A stretch of DNA of 64,000 bases from JAAYUD01 sp963676865 (GCA_963676865.2 CAXXSS010000001.1:868001-932000), one strand, 5' to 3'. Positions 6,803 to 16,730 are shown, numbered from the stretch's first letter. A program made the numbers and translations. Notes: a model not told the origin generated them from the letters alone.

Positions 6803-8698
6803 TTAATATCCTGGATTTTGAACTAAATTATAATTATCGTTCATTGCTGAAATCGGAATAGCAAGCCAATAAGACTTCGGCGTCGAGAATGTGCGCGTCA
6901 TATTCTCGTACATATCGGTCACCTTGTAAAAAGCAGCAGCTGTACTACCTGTCAAAGTCCATGACTTGGGCACACGATTTGTTTCTGTTTCAGCAATCTT
7001 CCAGCGACGGATATCATGAAAACGCCGACCTTCCATTAGAAATTCGTTGGTCCGCTCCTGATGCAGCACTTGACGCAAGGCATCGCCCGTAGGTATGCCA
7101 CCGACAAGTGCCCAAGAGTCTTCGAACTTGGGAAGCCCACAACGATTTCTTACTATATTGAGGCACTGTAGTGCATAGTCGTCTAGTTTTCCGGAATATT
7201 CGAACTCGGCCTCAGCATAATCCAAATAAAGTTCGGCCATGCGTAAATAAGGATATACGAATTTATTATTAGCCAACGTCTTTGTCGTAACAGTATACGT
7301 ATCCATTTTCGAAATGTATTTTTGACAGAAATAGCCATTGTTCGATTGATATTCATTAGAACTTATACCATCGTATCCTTGACGTTCTTTGTAACGCGCA
7401 TGAATACTTATAATGCCACCATTAATTTCGTACAATCCCCTGTCATAGCCTATAGAAGCATAAAAGCGGGGTTCTCTATTACGGTTCAGAAGAGCCGTGC
7501 TGTCGCCGACTGCTACAGAATACAGATCGAGGTTTTTAGTTGCAGGATCTACATTCATAGGCAGTCCATTCTTAGAGTAATAAGAGCCGACACAATCCCA
7601 CGTAGGGATAAGATATCCACGATATCCGGCACTATTATAAGCCGTATATCCGATACGTGGGCCCATGTTTTTGGCATTATAGGAAATGTCGCTCTGACTA
7701 GCATCACCGAACAGAACCTCCGTAGAATTCCAAAAACTACCAGTACCGGTACCTACAAAAGCGCTATGATAATTCAATTTTCCCCGCTCAAAATCAGACA
7801 AGCTACTTCCAGCAGGATTCGTATACAGACCATATCCGTTGGATTCGCAGAATGTGATAGCCTCTTTGGCAGCATCCATTGCCTTCTTCCATTTAGAGAC
7901 ATCATAGGTCTGATTGATCAGACATTTGCCATCTTTATTCTTAAAACTGGAGTAAAACTCAGTATTGCCATTGACCAATGGAGAAGCAGCATAGAGTAGT
8001 AAACGTGCCATTTGCCCATAAGCCGTAGCAGCTGTTGCAAGATTCAGTTCATTAGGGTTACGCGTGGCTGGCAATAGCTCAATAGCTTGTCTATATTTAT
8101 CGGCAATAAAGTTGACACAAGAATCATAAGGAGCACGAGTCTTGTAAATTTCATCGGCACCGGCATTTAGCGAAACCTCTTTGGTCATCAAGACAATCGG
8201 TCCATAATATTCAAGAAGCGTTTGATGATAATATGCTATCAAAAAATAGGCTTCGCCCATCCAGTGCTTCATATCATCGCTTGTAATATCTGGAACCGAA
8301 CTTACATTATTTAAAAAGTAATAACAATTACGAATAGATTGATAAATATCGTAAGTACAAGAACCGGAGGAAGCCTTACATGAAGGATCCCACATCCTAT
8401 AGCAAGTGGAACTTGCACTTTCCATATTATTATAGACCAAACTCTTCCATGTAAAATAGCGTACACTACCATACCATCCTGTTAGCATATCTCCACCGGC
8501 GCATAGATCAGCAAGAGCTTGACACTGATAACGATTGGGAATGTTATCATATAACGTATATACATAATTCTGAGCCTGAACTGCTGTTTTAAAGATATCA
8601 GACGTTGATGGCTGACCTTCCGGAACGACATCCAGATAGCTGCATGATGTTAGCAATACCATCAAGGAGAATACGATTAAATATAATATTTTTTTCAT
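6803..8698 (-). CDS. SusD/RagB family outer-membrane nutrient-binding lipoprotein
   Basis: 631 residues. The signal peptide ends LLTSCSYLD (lipobox LTSC), followed by the typical early SusD segment DVVPEGQPSTSDIFKTAVQAQNYVYTLYD. Later features are the TPR-like helices (about 130-280), the LRMAELYLDYAEAEFEYSGK segment and the conserved LHQERTNEFLMEGRRFHDIRRW motif near the C-terminus. SusD proteins form the lid of the SusC beta-barrel and capture glycans at the cell surface. It follows the SusC gene by 14 nt and precedes the DUF1735 gene, the usual order in polysaccharide utilisation loci. Specificity cannot be read from the sequence. Confidence 0.95.
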   Translation of the reverse strand: MKKILYLIVFSLMVLLTSCSYLDVVPEGQPSTSDIFKTAVQAQNYVYTLYDNIPNRYQCQALADLCAGGDMLTGWYGSVRYFTWKSLVYNNMESASSTCYRMWDPSCKASSGSCTYDIYQSIRNCYYFLNNVSSVPDITSDDMKHWMGEAYFLIAYYHQTLLEYYGPIVLMTKEVSLNAGADEIYKTRAPYDSCVNFIADKYRQAIELLPATRNPNELNLATAATAYGQMARLLLYAASPLVNGNTEFYSSFKNKDGKCLINQTYDVSKWKKAMDAAKEAITFCESNGYGLYTNPAGSSLSDFERGKLNYHSAFVGTGTGSFWNSTEVLFGDASQSDISYNAKNMGPRIGYTAYNSAGYRGYLIPTWDCVGSYYSKNGLPMNVDPATKNLDLYSVAVGDSTALLNRNREPRFYASIGYDRGLYEINGGIISIHARYKERQGYDGISSNEYQSNNGYFCQKYISKMDTYTVTTKTLANNKFVYPYLRMAELYLDYAEAEFEYSGKLDDYALQCLNIVRNRCGLPKFEDSWALVGGIPTGDALRQVLHQERTNEFLMEGRRFHDIRRWKIAETETNRVPKSWTLTGSTAAAFYKVTDMYENMTRTFSTPKSYWLAIPISAMNDNYNLVQNPGY

Positions 8699-8712
8699 CT
8701 CTACCTATTCTT

Positions 8713-11700
8713 TTAAAATTCATATTGAACACCTAACTTAACCGAACGTTGTATCGGATAACTCAAACCATCTCCCCCACCTTTTTCAGGGTCCCAATAT
8801 TTAAAAGGCGAAAGATAGAATAAATTATAGCCCGACAACGAAAAGCGAAAACTCCTGTAAGTATACCCCACTTCGATACTCTTGAGGCGAAGATAATTGG
8901 CATTTTTAATCCAATGAGTAGATTCCTGAACATTGTTACTGTTGTAAACACTCGTCAAACGAGGATAAAGAGCATTGACATTGGGGTTGTCTGCACTATA
9001 ATGATTATCTACGATATACTGTGCAATGCCATAACCAAAATGTGAGCTATCGCAAAAAGGATCCATGCCATGCATATACAAACTCAAACTACCGGCTCCT
9101 TGAAACATTACTGAAAAATCAATACAATGAAACTTTAAAGAGCCTCCAAAACCATATATGACCTCAGGGATATAAGGTTTTCCTATTGCTGTAACATCAT
9201 TATTGTCGATGACTCCATCACCATTTAAATCGCGATACTTAATATCGCCTACCGAGTAATTACCAAAATTTTGTTTAGGGCTATTTGCTATTTCTTCTTT
9301 TGAGCCGAATAAACCATCGGCTATCAATCCATAATAAGAACATATTGAATGACCAACTTTTGAAGTATAAGGATAAGTTAATATAGGAGGTTCATCAATA
9401 TTTTTAATTGCATTTTGTGAATATGTGAAAGTCCCACGAAGGGAATAAAAGAAGTCTTTGTTAGCAGCATGGTTATATTCGGCAGAAAGCTCTATACCAT
9501 GTTTATTAACTTTGCCTACATTGCCATAAGGAGTGGTGCCTGATAATCCAACCGTAGAAGGAAGAGAAGCACGCTGCATGAAAATACCTGTACGTTTTTC
9601 GTCATAGACATCGACGGTTAAAGAAAAATCGTTCAGAATTTTCAAGTCCACGCCACAATTAAACTTTTTAGCTTTTTCCCATGTCGCACCCTCATTGCCA
9701 TAAAAAGATATTTGAGGTCCATAGACTTGCGAAAATCCACTACCAACATACCAACCAGTACCGACAGACATATTGACTGTTGTTAAATAAGGAAATCGAC
9801 TATCCAAATAGTCGTTGCCCGCCAATCCGTACGAAGCACGCAACTTAAATGTATTGACAATCTTTTTCAGCGGTTCAAAAAAAGCTTCATTAGAAATCAT
9901 ATATCCCACAGCAACGGAGGGGAAGAAACCCCAACGATGTCCTTTTGCAAAGTTCTCGGAACCATTGTAACCTAAATCGCATTCGGCAAAATAGCGTTTA
10001 TCAAAATTGTATGTAACACGACCGGCGAAACCTTGTTCACGATATGGAAGAATATCATTTTCGGTACTAGCAATATTCAATTTCTTCTCTTTCATGTGAT
10101 ATACAAACATGGCAGTTACATCGTGCTTACCGAAAGTTCTTGCATAATCGATTTTACCTTGAAAAGAATATTCATGAAGTCCATCACGGCCGACAGAATA
10201 ATTGGTATATGTACTACCAGCACTACCTATCGATTCTGTATTATAATTATACGCTCCGCCATCACCTATGGTGTAATCATCAAGTACTTTATAATAGAAC
10301 GGAGTGAAATAACCATAAGAAGAAGAATAGGTATAATTATAGAAAGACGCAAGCAAAGTACCGGAAAGCCCTTTCGTTATAAAATCAAATTTTTGATCCA
10401 ACGAAAACACTGACGTTAGATAAGAATAATAACGTTCACCATAACCACTACTCAACAGCGCATAGGGATTAAGATCGGTATAACCAGTATCCCATGAGTT
10501 ATTATTACCATAACGAGTATAAGTATCACCACTTTGTGCCGGAAGTGTAGCAGGGAAACGCACCGGATTAGCCCGCATCGTATAATAAAATAAATCACTT
10601 ATGTCCTGATATGGACGATGATTGTACATCAACTGCGTATTCATTTTCAAAGAAACACGTGTCGTCTTTGTAATATTGGCCGATACATTGCTTTGAAAAA
10701 GAAATTTCTTGAAATTAAGATTTATATCATAAGGTGACTCCTTAGGTTGCTTTACGATACCGTCTTCATCGGAGATTGCCGCATTGAGAAAATAATCGAG
10801 ATATTTACTACCACCAGTCACATTGAGATTGAGGTTGCGGTTGATGCTATAATTTCGAAACAACATGTGGTACCAATCATTATCAGGAAAAACATACGGA
10901 TTAAGATGCTTTTCGGTACCTGCTATCTTATCGTCCGAATAGAATGGCTTATACTCGGCGCCGCTATCATCAGCACTATTTTTAACCGCTTCATTGTAAG
11001 CTTTCATATAAGTAGCCCCATCGGCTATCTTCTGAATATTCGTCGGCATGGAAATAGAAGACTCGAAACGCAACTTAATATTCATTTTCTCTGATTGATG
11101 TCCACTCTTTGTAGTAATAATAATAACACCATTTGCACCGCGGCTACCATAAAGTGCTGTAGCAGTTGCGTCTTTCAATACCGAAAATGATTGAATAGTT
11201 TCGGGAGCAATTTGTCCCAACATGGAACTGGTAATTTCTACACCGTCAAGAATAAGCAAAGCCGAATTGTTTGCTCCGAAAGTAGAAACACCTCGAATAT
11301 AAAAATATGGACTATCATAACCAGGTTCGCCAGACGATTGGCGAGCTATAATACCGGCAATATTGCCAGCAAAACCGGTAGTAAGGTTGTTTGAAGTCAA
11401 TGCCAAATCGGACGGTTTTACGCTTGTTATAGCCCCTACAACGCTTTCTTTCTTTTGTTTGCTGCCAAATCCAATAACAACGGCTTCATCTAATTGTCTT
11501 ACTTCTTCTACCATTGTAACCAGCTGGAAAAGATAACGATCTTCTACATTTAGCTTTTTATCAAAAAAGCCAATGCTTCTAAAATGAACCGTCTTCGTAG
11601 TCTCTGGTACAGTAAGGGTATACCGACCGTTGCCATCAGTAAGTACACCGTAAGAAGTTCCTGGGACATAAATAGAAACCCCGACTATAGGCTGATTGTC

Positions 11701-12150
11701 TTCTGAAGAAATAACAATACCCGATAAAGTAAGACCTCGCTTCTTGCCTTGTTGAGGAGCAGGTTCAGGCTTAGCAAGCTTGTGGGTAGGCTCTACCTTC
11801 CGAGCATTCTTATAGACTGTAATAAACCCGTCGTTAACCTTATAAGAAAAAGGTTTTGAACTTATAATGATGTCCATTGCTTCCTCCACATTTTTATTTT
11901 CAATTTTTGCAGAAACAGTGTAATTCTGGACATCCTCCAAATTAAATAATATCTTTGCCTTGGCTACACTACCTATTTTTTTGAGAGCAGTAGACATTTT
12001 GACATTATTAAAAGATAGAAACAGCTTCTGAGCGGGCACATTTGCCGACGCAGAGAGTGAGAAAAACAGAAGAACGAGCAAACGCATTTTATTGCTCCTC
12101 TTACAAATCAAATCAATAGACTTGCCATTGCATTCCTTACATTTTTTCAT
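8713..12150 (-). CDS. SusC/RagA family TonB-dependent transporter with N-terminal STN signalling domain
   Basis: 1145 residues. After a long basic leader and signal peptide (cleavage near SASANVPAQ) come an STN domain (about 42-116), a carboxypeptidase-regulatory-like beta domain (about 138-225), a TonB-contact segment EAVVIGFGSKQKKE, the plug (about 235-355) and a 22-strand barrel. The STN domain identifies it as a regulated transducer: in such systems it contacts the periplasmic part of a FecR-type anti-sigma factor when substrate is bound. This fits the FecR and ECF sigma genes immediately upstream. With SusD it would import an oligosaccharide. The gene is 42 nt after the FecR gene. Confidence 0.95.
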   Translation of the reverse strand: MKKCKECNGKSIDLICKRSNKMRLLVLLFFSLSASANVPAQKLFLSFNNVKMSTALKKIGSVAKAKILFNLEDVQNYTVSAKIENKNVEEAMDIIISSKPFSYKVNDGFITVYKNARKVEPTHKLAKPEPAPQQGKKRGLTLSGIVISSEDNQPIVGVSIYVPGTSYGVLTDGNGRYTLTVPETTKTVHFRSIGFFDKKLNVEDRYLFQLVTMVEEVRQLDEAVVIGFGSKQKKESVVGAITSVKPSDLALTSNNLTTGFAGNIAGIIARQSSGEPGYDSPYFYIRGVSTFGANNSALLILDGVEITSSMLGQIAPETIQSFSVLKDATATALYGSRGANGVIIITTKSGHQSEKMNIKLRFESSISMPTNIQKIADGATYMKAYNEAVKNSADDSGAEYKPFYSDDKIAGTEKHLNPYVFPDNDWYHMLFRNYSINRNLNLNVTGGSKYLDYFLNAAISDEDGIVKQPKESPYDINLNFKKFLFQSNVSANITKTTRVSLKMNTQLMYNHRPYQDISDLFYYTMRANPVRFPATLPAQSGDTYTRYGNNNSWDTGYTDLNPYALLSSGYGERYYSYLTSVFSLDQKFDFITKGLSGTLLASFYNYTYSSSYGYFTPFYYKVLDDYTIGDGGAYNYNTESIGSAGSTYTNYSVGRDGLHEYSFQGKIDYARTFGKHDVTAMFVYHMKEKKLNIASTENDILPYREQGFAGRVTYNFDKRYFAECDLGYNGSENFAKGHRWGFFPSVAVGYMISNEAFFEPLKKIVNTFKLRASYGLAGNDYLDSRFPYLTTVNMSVGTGWYVGSGFSQVYGPQISFYGNEGATWEKAKKFNCGVDLKILNDFSLTVDVYDEKRTGIFMQRASLPSTVGLSGTTPYGNVGKVNKHGIELSAEYNHAANKDFFYSLRGTFTYSQNAIKNIDEPPILTYPYTSKVGHSICSYYGLIADGLFGSKEEIANSPKQNFGNYSVGDIKYRDLNGDGVIDNNDVTAIGKPYIPEVIYGFGGSLKFHCIDFSVMFQGAGSLSLYMHGMDPFCDSSHFGYGIAQYIVDNHYSADNPNVNALYPRLTSVYNSNNVQESTHWIKNANYLRLKSIEVGYTYRSFRFSLSGYNLFYLSPFKYWDPEKGGGDGLSYPIQRSVKLGVQYEF

Positions 12151-12192
12151 GATTCATAATATTGCATAACGGTTAATGTAAAATATTGATTA

Positions 12193-13302
12193 TTAGTTAA
12201 TGTATATTGTGTTATTACTGAATACAGCATCTACTTTTTGTAGTTGATTCAACATATCCAATGCCTTCCGCAGACTTTGATTTCTATTTACCCAGAAATT
12301 GAAATGATAATTCATAATCTTTTCGTCACTGAAATAGATATTCACGTTATACCATCTACCCAGTTCACTCATAATCTCGGATAACGGTGTTTCTTCAAAA
12401 TAGAAAAATCCTTCTGTCCATGCGATATAACGTTCAACATCAATTTGCTCTACCTGAAGCTGTCCATTGCCATAAAGAACAATATCTTCACCAGGTTCCA
12501 GTTTGACCGATTGTTTACTACACAGAGGATTGACTGACACATGACCTTCAACCAAAGTAACATGAGAAGCAGCCCCTTTGTAAGCTCTGAAATTAAATTT
12601 AGTTCCTGTGACAACAGTATTAGCTTGAGTAGTATGTACTACAAAGGGATGCGTTTTGTCTTTAGCAACCGTAAAAAAAGCTTCGCCTTTTAACTCTACG
12701 ATTCTTTTATCTCCATGAAAAGAAGTCGGATAGCGCAACGAACTTTCTGCATTTAACATTACTTCAGTACCATCACTTAGGGTGACAGTAAAAGTTTTAC
12801 CTCGTGGGGTCGTTATGGTATTATATTTTATTTCATCGGTAAAATTGCTGTGATAAATAGTATCCTTTTTATTTAAAACGATGCTTCTTCCTGCATTATT
12901 ATTTAGCATAACATTCTGAGGCGCAGACAAGGCCTGCATATATTTGATAGAATAAACAGGTTTCTGATAAAAATACAAACTTGCAACAGCAACAAGGCAA
13001 ACTACCGCAGCTGCAATATACCAGTTATATCGAGCGACGATTAACCTCCTCTGACGTTTATAAACGACTTGCTTCGAAGAACGGTGATCAATAGATCGCT
13101 GCAATCTTTCCCATTGTTCCTTTACATCAGGTATCTGCTTTTCTTGTAGCGACAAGCTATCATAAGCAGCCCGCATATCCCAATAGAGCTCTCTATTATC
13201 TTTGTTTTTGAGCCATTCACGACATTCGTTGGTCAACAAAAGCTCCGGATACTTTAAAAGTTCCAGAACATAAGTAATTTTATCTTTGTCTTTTTCTTCC
13301 AT
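12193..13302 (-). CDS. FecR-family anti-sigma factor
   Basis: 369 residues from the ATG at 13300-13302 (MEEKDKDKITYVLELL); a GTG nine codons earlier is open but less likely. The protein has a cytoplasmic N-terminal part with a basic stretch (VVYKRQRRLIVARYN), a single membrane helix (WYIAAAVVCLVAVASLYFYQ), then a periplasmic FecR domain including TTPRGKTFTVTLSDGTEVMLNAESSLRYP and a C-terminal DUF4974-like module ending with NQSLRKALDMLNQLQ. FecR proteins hold an ECF sigma factor inactive and release it when the STN domain of the partner transporter signals. Its place between the sigma gene and the SusC gene supports exactly this partnership. Confidence 0.93.
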   Translation of the reverse strand: MEEKDKDKITYVLELLKYPELLLTNECREWLKNKDNRELYWDMRAAYDSLSLQEKQIPDVKEQWERLQRSIDHRSSKQVVYKRQRRLIVARYNWYIAAAVVCLVAVASLYFYQKPVYSIKYMQALSAPQNVMLNNNAGRSIVLNKKDTIYHSNFTDEIKYNTITTPRGKTFTVTLSDGTEVMLNAESSLRYPTSFHGDKRIVELKGEAFFTVAKDKTHPFVVHTTQANTVVTGTKFNFRAYKGAASHVTLVEGHVSVNPLCSKQSVKLEPGEDIVLYGNGQLQVEQIDVERYIAWTEGFFYFEETPLSEIMSELGRWYNVNIYFSDEKIMNYHFNFWVNRNQSLRKALDMLNQLQKVDAVFSNNTIYIN

Positions 13303-13340
13303 GTTATATGATGATTTTACATATAACACGGAATAGTGAT

Positions 13341-13874
13341 TTAGAAGGGGTACAAAAAGAGTAGAAAAAATTGAATGTTTTTTCGAAGAGCCTTATATGC
13401 TCTCGACACGTGGGTTTTGACTGTAGACGGTTGAATATGAAGAAGCTCTGCCACCTCTTGATAACTTTTCTCGTGAAGTACTGCTTCTACAAATACCCGC
13501 CTAGTCTGAGGAGGAAGTTTTTTTATTTCATCGTTTACCCGATTCATTCGATCCTGATAATCGACGAAATCATATTCGAGATATTCACAATTTTCCATAT
13601 CAGAAGCGACCAAGCTAGAAGAAATATAATTCTGCTCGGCATTGAGATGCCGAATAAAATCAATACAGCGGGTATGCACTATTTTATATAAGAGAGGCAA
13701 TATATTAATAGACAAATCATATCTTCCAATATTCTCCCAAAAAGAACAAAAGACATCTTGTATAATATCTTGTGCGTCTTCTTTCTCTTTTACGATACCC
13801 AAAGCATGGATATAAAGACGATCATAATAATTATTGAATAGGCCTTCGAATACAACTTTGTTTTCCAATTCCAT
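13341..13874 (-). CDS. RNA polymerase ECF-type sigma factor (Bacteroides expansion family)
   Basis: 177 residues. Sigma region 2 is around ALGIVKEKEDAQDIIQDVFCSFWENIGRYD and region 4 around LPPQTRRVFVEAVLHEKSYQEVAELLHIQPSTVKTHVSRAYKALRK, which includes the helix-turn-helix. Such sigma factors are paired with FecR proteins and switch on polysaccharide loci; here the FecR gene begins 38 nt downstream. The set sigma, FecR, SusC-STN, SusD, lipoprotein, GH31 is a complete trans-envelope signalling circuit. A consensus -7 element is found about 220 nt upstream, suggesting a long leader. The target is presumably the SusC promoter, but the 42-nt gap before SusC leaves little room and readthrough is also likely. 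Confidence 0.93.
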   Translation of the reverse strand: MELENKVVFEGLFNNYYDRLYIHALGIVKEKEDAQDIIQDVFCSFWENIGRYDLSINILPLLYKIVHTRCIDFIRHLNAEQNYISSSLVASDMENCEYLEYDFVDYQDRMNRVNDEIKKLPPQTRRVFVEAVLHEKSYQEVAELLHIQPSTVKTHVSRAYKALRKNIQFFLLFLYPF

Positions 13875-14186
13875 CTTTTAGTATTGATTTTCGGGCACAA
13901 TATTACACTTTTTTTCAATCTTATCAAATTTATAAACACTAAACCTGTTTTTTTAACTTTAAGTGTCATCATTGAGCGATTTCTGCTTTTTATATGGCAA
14001 AAATAATAGCAATATGTTACAAACATATTGCTGACACATTACCATTCAGTTAATTAAGGTTCGATAATATTATTATATACCAACAAAAATTGCACAAAGG
14101 TATTTATGTAAACAGAATTAAGTAATTCCATTCACATAAGCAATATTCATAAATAACAAGCTTAATTTATGAGTGAAAGTAGACCT
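13875..14186. other. 312-bp AT-rich gap between the sigma gene and lptB
   Basis: The gap holds the probable leader and promoter of the sigma/FecR/Sus operon. The short inverted sequence around 14005-14032 (AGCAATATGTT and AACATATTGCT with a brief loop) could form a hairpin in the leader or serve as a protein site. I see no gene or clear terminator for lptB here. Confidence 0.45.
14095..14102 (-). promoter_or_regulatory. Candidate -7 element for the ECF sigma operon
   Basis: TACCTTTG on the minus strand matches TAnnTTTG exactly. The -33 region is poor, so this is weaker than the other promoters listed. Transcription from it would give a leader of about 210 nt before the sigma ATG. Confidence 0.42.
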
Positions 14187-15146
14187 TTACTTCTCGATCT
14201 CTTGAGAGGTCGTCTCGTCTTCTTTCTTAGTGTGCGATTGGCCCTTTTTGCTCTTCAACAAATCGGGGATAGAAAACAAATGTATTTTTCTCTTTGAATG
14301 ATGCTCGGCTTCGGCCAGTTCTTTTGCTTCTACTGCTTCTTCGGCAGCTTCTTCCTGACGATGGTTGAACTCTTCCTGACGACGATCCTCCTCAGCTTGA
14401 AAATCTTTGCGGCGCAATACAAAGCTATTACTGAGATATTTTTCTCGAACAATCTTATTGGTCGCCAGTTCTTCGGGAGTTCCCTGAAAGAGGATTTTAC
14501 CTTCAAAGAGCAAATAGGCACGATCAGTAATACTAAGCGTCTCCTGAACGTTATGGTCAGTTATAAGGATACCTATATTCTTATACTTAAGCCGATAGAC
14601 TATCTGCTGAATATCCTCGACAGCAATAGGGTCGACACCGGCAAAAGGTTCATCGAGCATAATAAACTTTGGGTCTATAGCCAAACAACGAGCAATCTCG
14701 GTACGGCGACGCTCACCTCCCGAAAGTTGATTACCTTTGTTTTTGCGCACTTTCTGTAGGCGAAATTCGGATATAAGGCTCTCTAGTTTCTCCTTACGGT
14801 ACTCACGGGGTTTATCTGTCATTTCGAGCACAGAGATAATATTGTCTTCCACACTCATTTGACGAAATACGGAGGCTTCTTGTGGTAGATATCCGATACC
14901 CGCCTTGGCACGTTTGTGTACGGGAAATTTGGTAATATCCAGATTGTCTAGAAAAATACGCCCTTCATTACCTGTAATCAGCCCAACTGTCATATAGAAA
15001 GAAGTAGTCTTACCGGCACCATTAGGACCTAGCAATCCAACAATTTCTCCTTGCTCTACATTTATCGACACATGACTGACAACGGTACGCTTTCCATATC
15101 GTTTCACCAGATTTTCAGTGCGAAGAACCATCTTTCTATCTTCCAT
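14187..15146 (-). CDS. lptB: LPS export ABC transporter ATP-binding protein LptB, with charged C-terminal extension
   Basis: 319 residues from the ATG at 15144-15146 (MEDRKMVLRTENLVKRYG). The open frame extends about 85 codons further upstream, but that part overlaps mlaE antisense and has no LptB similarity. Nucleotide-binding motifs are clear: Walker A GPNGAGKTT, signature LSGGERRR, Walker B FIMLDEPFAGVD, and H-loop ITDHNV. LptB powers extraction of LPS from the inner membrane with LptFG. The protein is about 75 residues longer than E. coli LptB; the tail is strongly charged (EEDRRQEEFNHRQEEAAEEA) and likely coiled coil, ending KSKKGQSHTKKEDE. The gene is divergent from mlaEF. Confidence 0.9.
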   Translation of the reverse strand: MEDRKMVLRTENLVKRYGKRTVVSHVSINVEQGEIVGLLGPNGAGKTTSFYMTVGLITGNEGRIFLDNLDITKFPVHKRAKAGIGYLPQEASVFRQMSVEDNIISVLEMTDKPREYRKEKLESLISEFRLQKVRKNKGNQLSGGERRRTEIARCLAIDPKFIMLDEPFAGVDPIAVEDIQQIVYRLKYKNIGILITDHNVQETLSITDRAYLLFEGKILFQGTPEELATNKIVREKYLSNSFVLRRKDFQAEEDRRQEEFNHRQEEAAEEAVEAKELAEAEHHSKRKIHLFSIPDLLKSKKGQSHTKKEDETTSQEIEK

Positions 15147-15193
15147 AACCAAAGTATTTTGCGGCAAATGTAGCAAAAATCTATCTAAAAGCG

Positions 15194-15201
15194 TAACTTT
15201 G
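15194..15201 (+). promoter_or_regulatory. -7 promoter element for mlaEF
   Basis: TAACTTTG, an exact TAnnTTTG match, ends 21 nt before the mlaE ATG in the short lptB/mlaE divergent gap. No good TTTG lies 19 nt upstream. Confidence 0.48.
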
Positions 15202-15222
15202 TAGCTGCAAATATTACAACTT

Positions 15223-15972
15223 ATGTTTTTACTAAATGGATTAAGTACTTTCGGAGAGTATCTCATCTTAATGAAACGGGTATTCGGACGTCCAGACCGG
15301 ATGCGGATGTCTTTCAAAAGATATGTCAACGAAATAGCGGAATTAGGCATCAGCTCTATTGGTATAGTGCTGCTCATTTCACTATTTATCGGTGCTGTCA
15401 TTACTGTTCAGATCAAGCTAAATATTTCCAACCCAATGCTTCCTCGCTGGACAGTAGGCTTCGTGACCCGTGAAATCATGTTATTGGAATTTTCCTCTTC
15501 CATCATGTGCCTGATATTAGCGGGTAAGGTAGGTTCGAACATAGCCTCCGAACTTGGCACCATGCGGGTGACCCAACAAATAGATGCGCTTGAGATAATG
15601 GGCATCAATTCGGCAAACTTTCTAATATTACCCAAAATTGCAGCAATGGTAACCATCATTCCCATTTTGGTCACTTTCAGTATATTTGCCGGAATCATCG
15701 GAGCTTATTGTTCTTGTTGGTTTCTGCACATCATGACGTCTATTGATCTGGAATACGGTTTGCAATATGAATTTGCAGAATGGTATGTATGGTCTAGCTT
15801 TATCAAATCACTTTTCTTTGCTTTTATTATAGCTAGCGTGTCGGCATACTATGGTTACACGGTAAAAGGAGGATCTATTGATGTAGGCAAAGCATCGACT
15901 GACTCGGTAGTATCGAGCAGTGTATTAATTCTTTTTTCGGATTTAGTGCTTACTCAATTATTAATGGGATGA
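15223..15972 (+). CDS. mlaE: MlaE-family ABC transporter permease (phospholipid/lipid trafficking)
   Basis: 249 residues with about five or six membrane helices. The typical MlaE features are seen: an amphipathic start, SIGIVLLISLFIGAVITVQ, the loop AGKVGSNIASELGTMRVTQQIDALEIMGI (the EL.TM.V.EQIDAL signature) and SVSAYYGYTVKGGSIDVGKAST near the C-terminus. MlaE forms the inner-membrane core of a complex that moves phospholipids between inner and outer membranes to keep outer-membrane asymmetry. The stop codon overlaps the start of mlaF by 4 nt (ATGA), implying translational coupling. The MCE substrate-binding protein is not within this window. Confidence 0.92.
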   Translation: MFLLNGLSTFGEYLILMKRVFGRPDRMRMSFKRYVNEIAELGISSIGIVLLISLFIGAVITVQIKLNISNPMLPRWTVGFVTREIMLLEFSSSIMCLILAGKVGSNIASELGTMRVTQQIDALEIMGINSANFLILPKIAAMVTIIPILVTFSIFAGIIGAYCSCWFLHIMTSIDLEYGLQYEFAEWYVWSSFIKSLFFAFIIASVSAYYGYTVKGGSIDVGKASTDSVVSSSVLILFSDLVLTQLLMG

Positions 15973-16730
15973 TAGAGATTAAACATTTACATAAGATTTT
16001 TGATGATAAAGCTGTGTTGAGCGATATCAATACGACATTTGAAAGCGGCAAGACCAATTTAATTATCGGACAAAGCGGTTCAGGTAAAACTGTGCTGATG
16101 AAATGCATTGTAGGATTGCTTACCCCCGAAAAAGGAGAAGTGCTATACGACAATCGTAACCTGCTCGACATGAATAAACATCAGATAAAAGATCTGCGGC
16201 GTGAAATAGGTATGATATTCCAAAGCTCGGCACTATTCGACTCCCTCGATGTATTGCAAAACGTAATGCTTCCGCTCAACATGTTCAGCAACAAGACTTA
16301 TATAGAACGCGAAAAACGAGCGAAGTTTTGCCTTAACAGAGTGAAATTGAGTGAGGCGAAAGATAAGTTTCCCGGCGAAATAAGTGGTGGTATGCAAAAG
16401 CGAGTAGCCATTGCAAGGGCGATAGCTTTGAATCCGCAATATTTATTTTGCGACGAGCCGAACTCCGGTCTTGATCCAAAGACTTCTTTAGTGATTGATG
16501 AACTAATACATGGCATCACGGAAGAATACAACACGACGACCATTATCAACACTCATGATATGAATTCTGTAATAGATATAGGAGACAGCATTCTATTTAT
16601 CTGCAAATCACACATTGAATGGTCGGGTAACAAAGACGAGGTCCTTCACTCAAATAATAAAGAATTGAATAATTTTATATTCTCATCGGATATACTGAAG
16701 AAGGTAAAAGACTTGGAATTTAATAAATAA
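15969..16730 (+). CDS. mlaF: MlaF-family ABC transporter ATP-binding protein
   Basis: 253 residues. Walker A GQSGSGKT, signature ISGGMQKR (the GGMQKR form is typical of MlaF), Walker B YLFCDEPNSGLDP, and H-loop INTHD are all present. It would supply ATP-driven force to MlaE for lipid transport at the inner membrane. The start overlaps the mlaE stop by 4 nt. A strong bidirectional terminator follows about 50 nt downstream, so mlaEF appears to be a two-gene operon. The function in lipid traffic is inferred from family; the direction of transport is not shown by sequence. Confidence 0.92.
   Translation: MIEIKHLHKIFDDKAVLSDINTTFESGKTNLIIGQSGSGKTVLMKCIVGLLTPEKGEVLYDNRNLLDMNKHQIKDLRREIGMIFQSSALFDSLDVLQNVMLPLNMFSNKTYIEREKRAKFCLNRVKLSEAKDKFPGEISGGMQKRVAIARAIALNPQYLFCDEPNSGLDPKTSLVIDELIHGITEEYNTTTIINTHDMNSVIDIGDSILFICKSHIEWSGNKDEVLHSNNKELNNFIFSSDILKKVKDLEFNK

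Noticed and set aside
7322..7999. 225-codon plus-strand open frame within the SusD gene
   Set aside because: Antisense to susD-like coding sequence, no start signals, no family.
15147..15401. N-terminal extension of LptB by about 85 codons
   Set aside because: It overlaps mlaE antisense, lacks LptB similarity, and a good ATG at 15144-15146 gives the family N-terminus.
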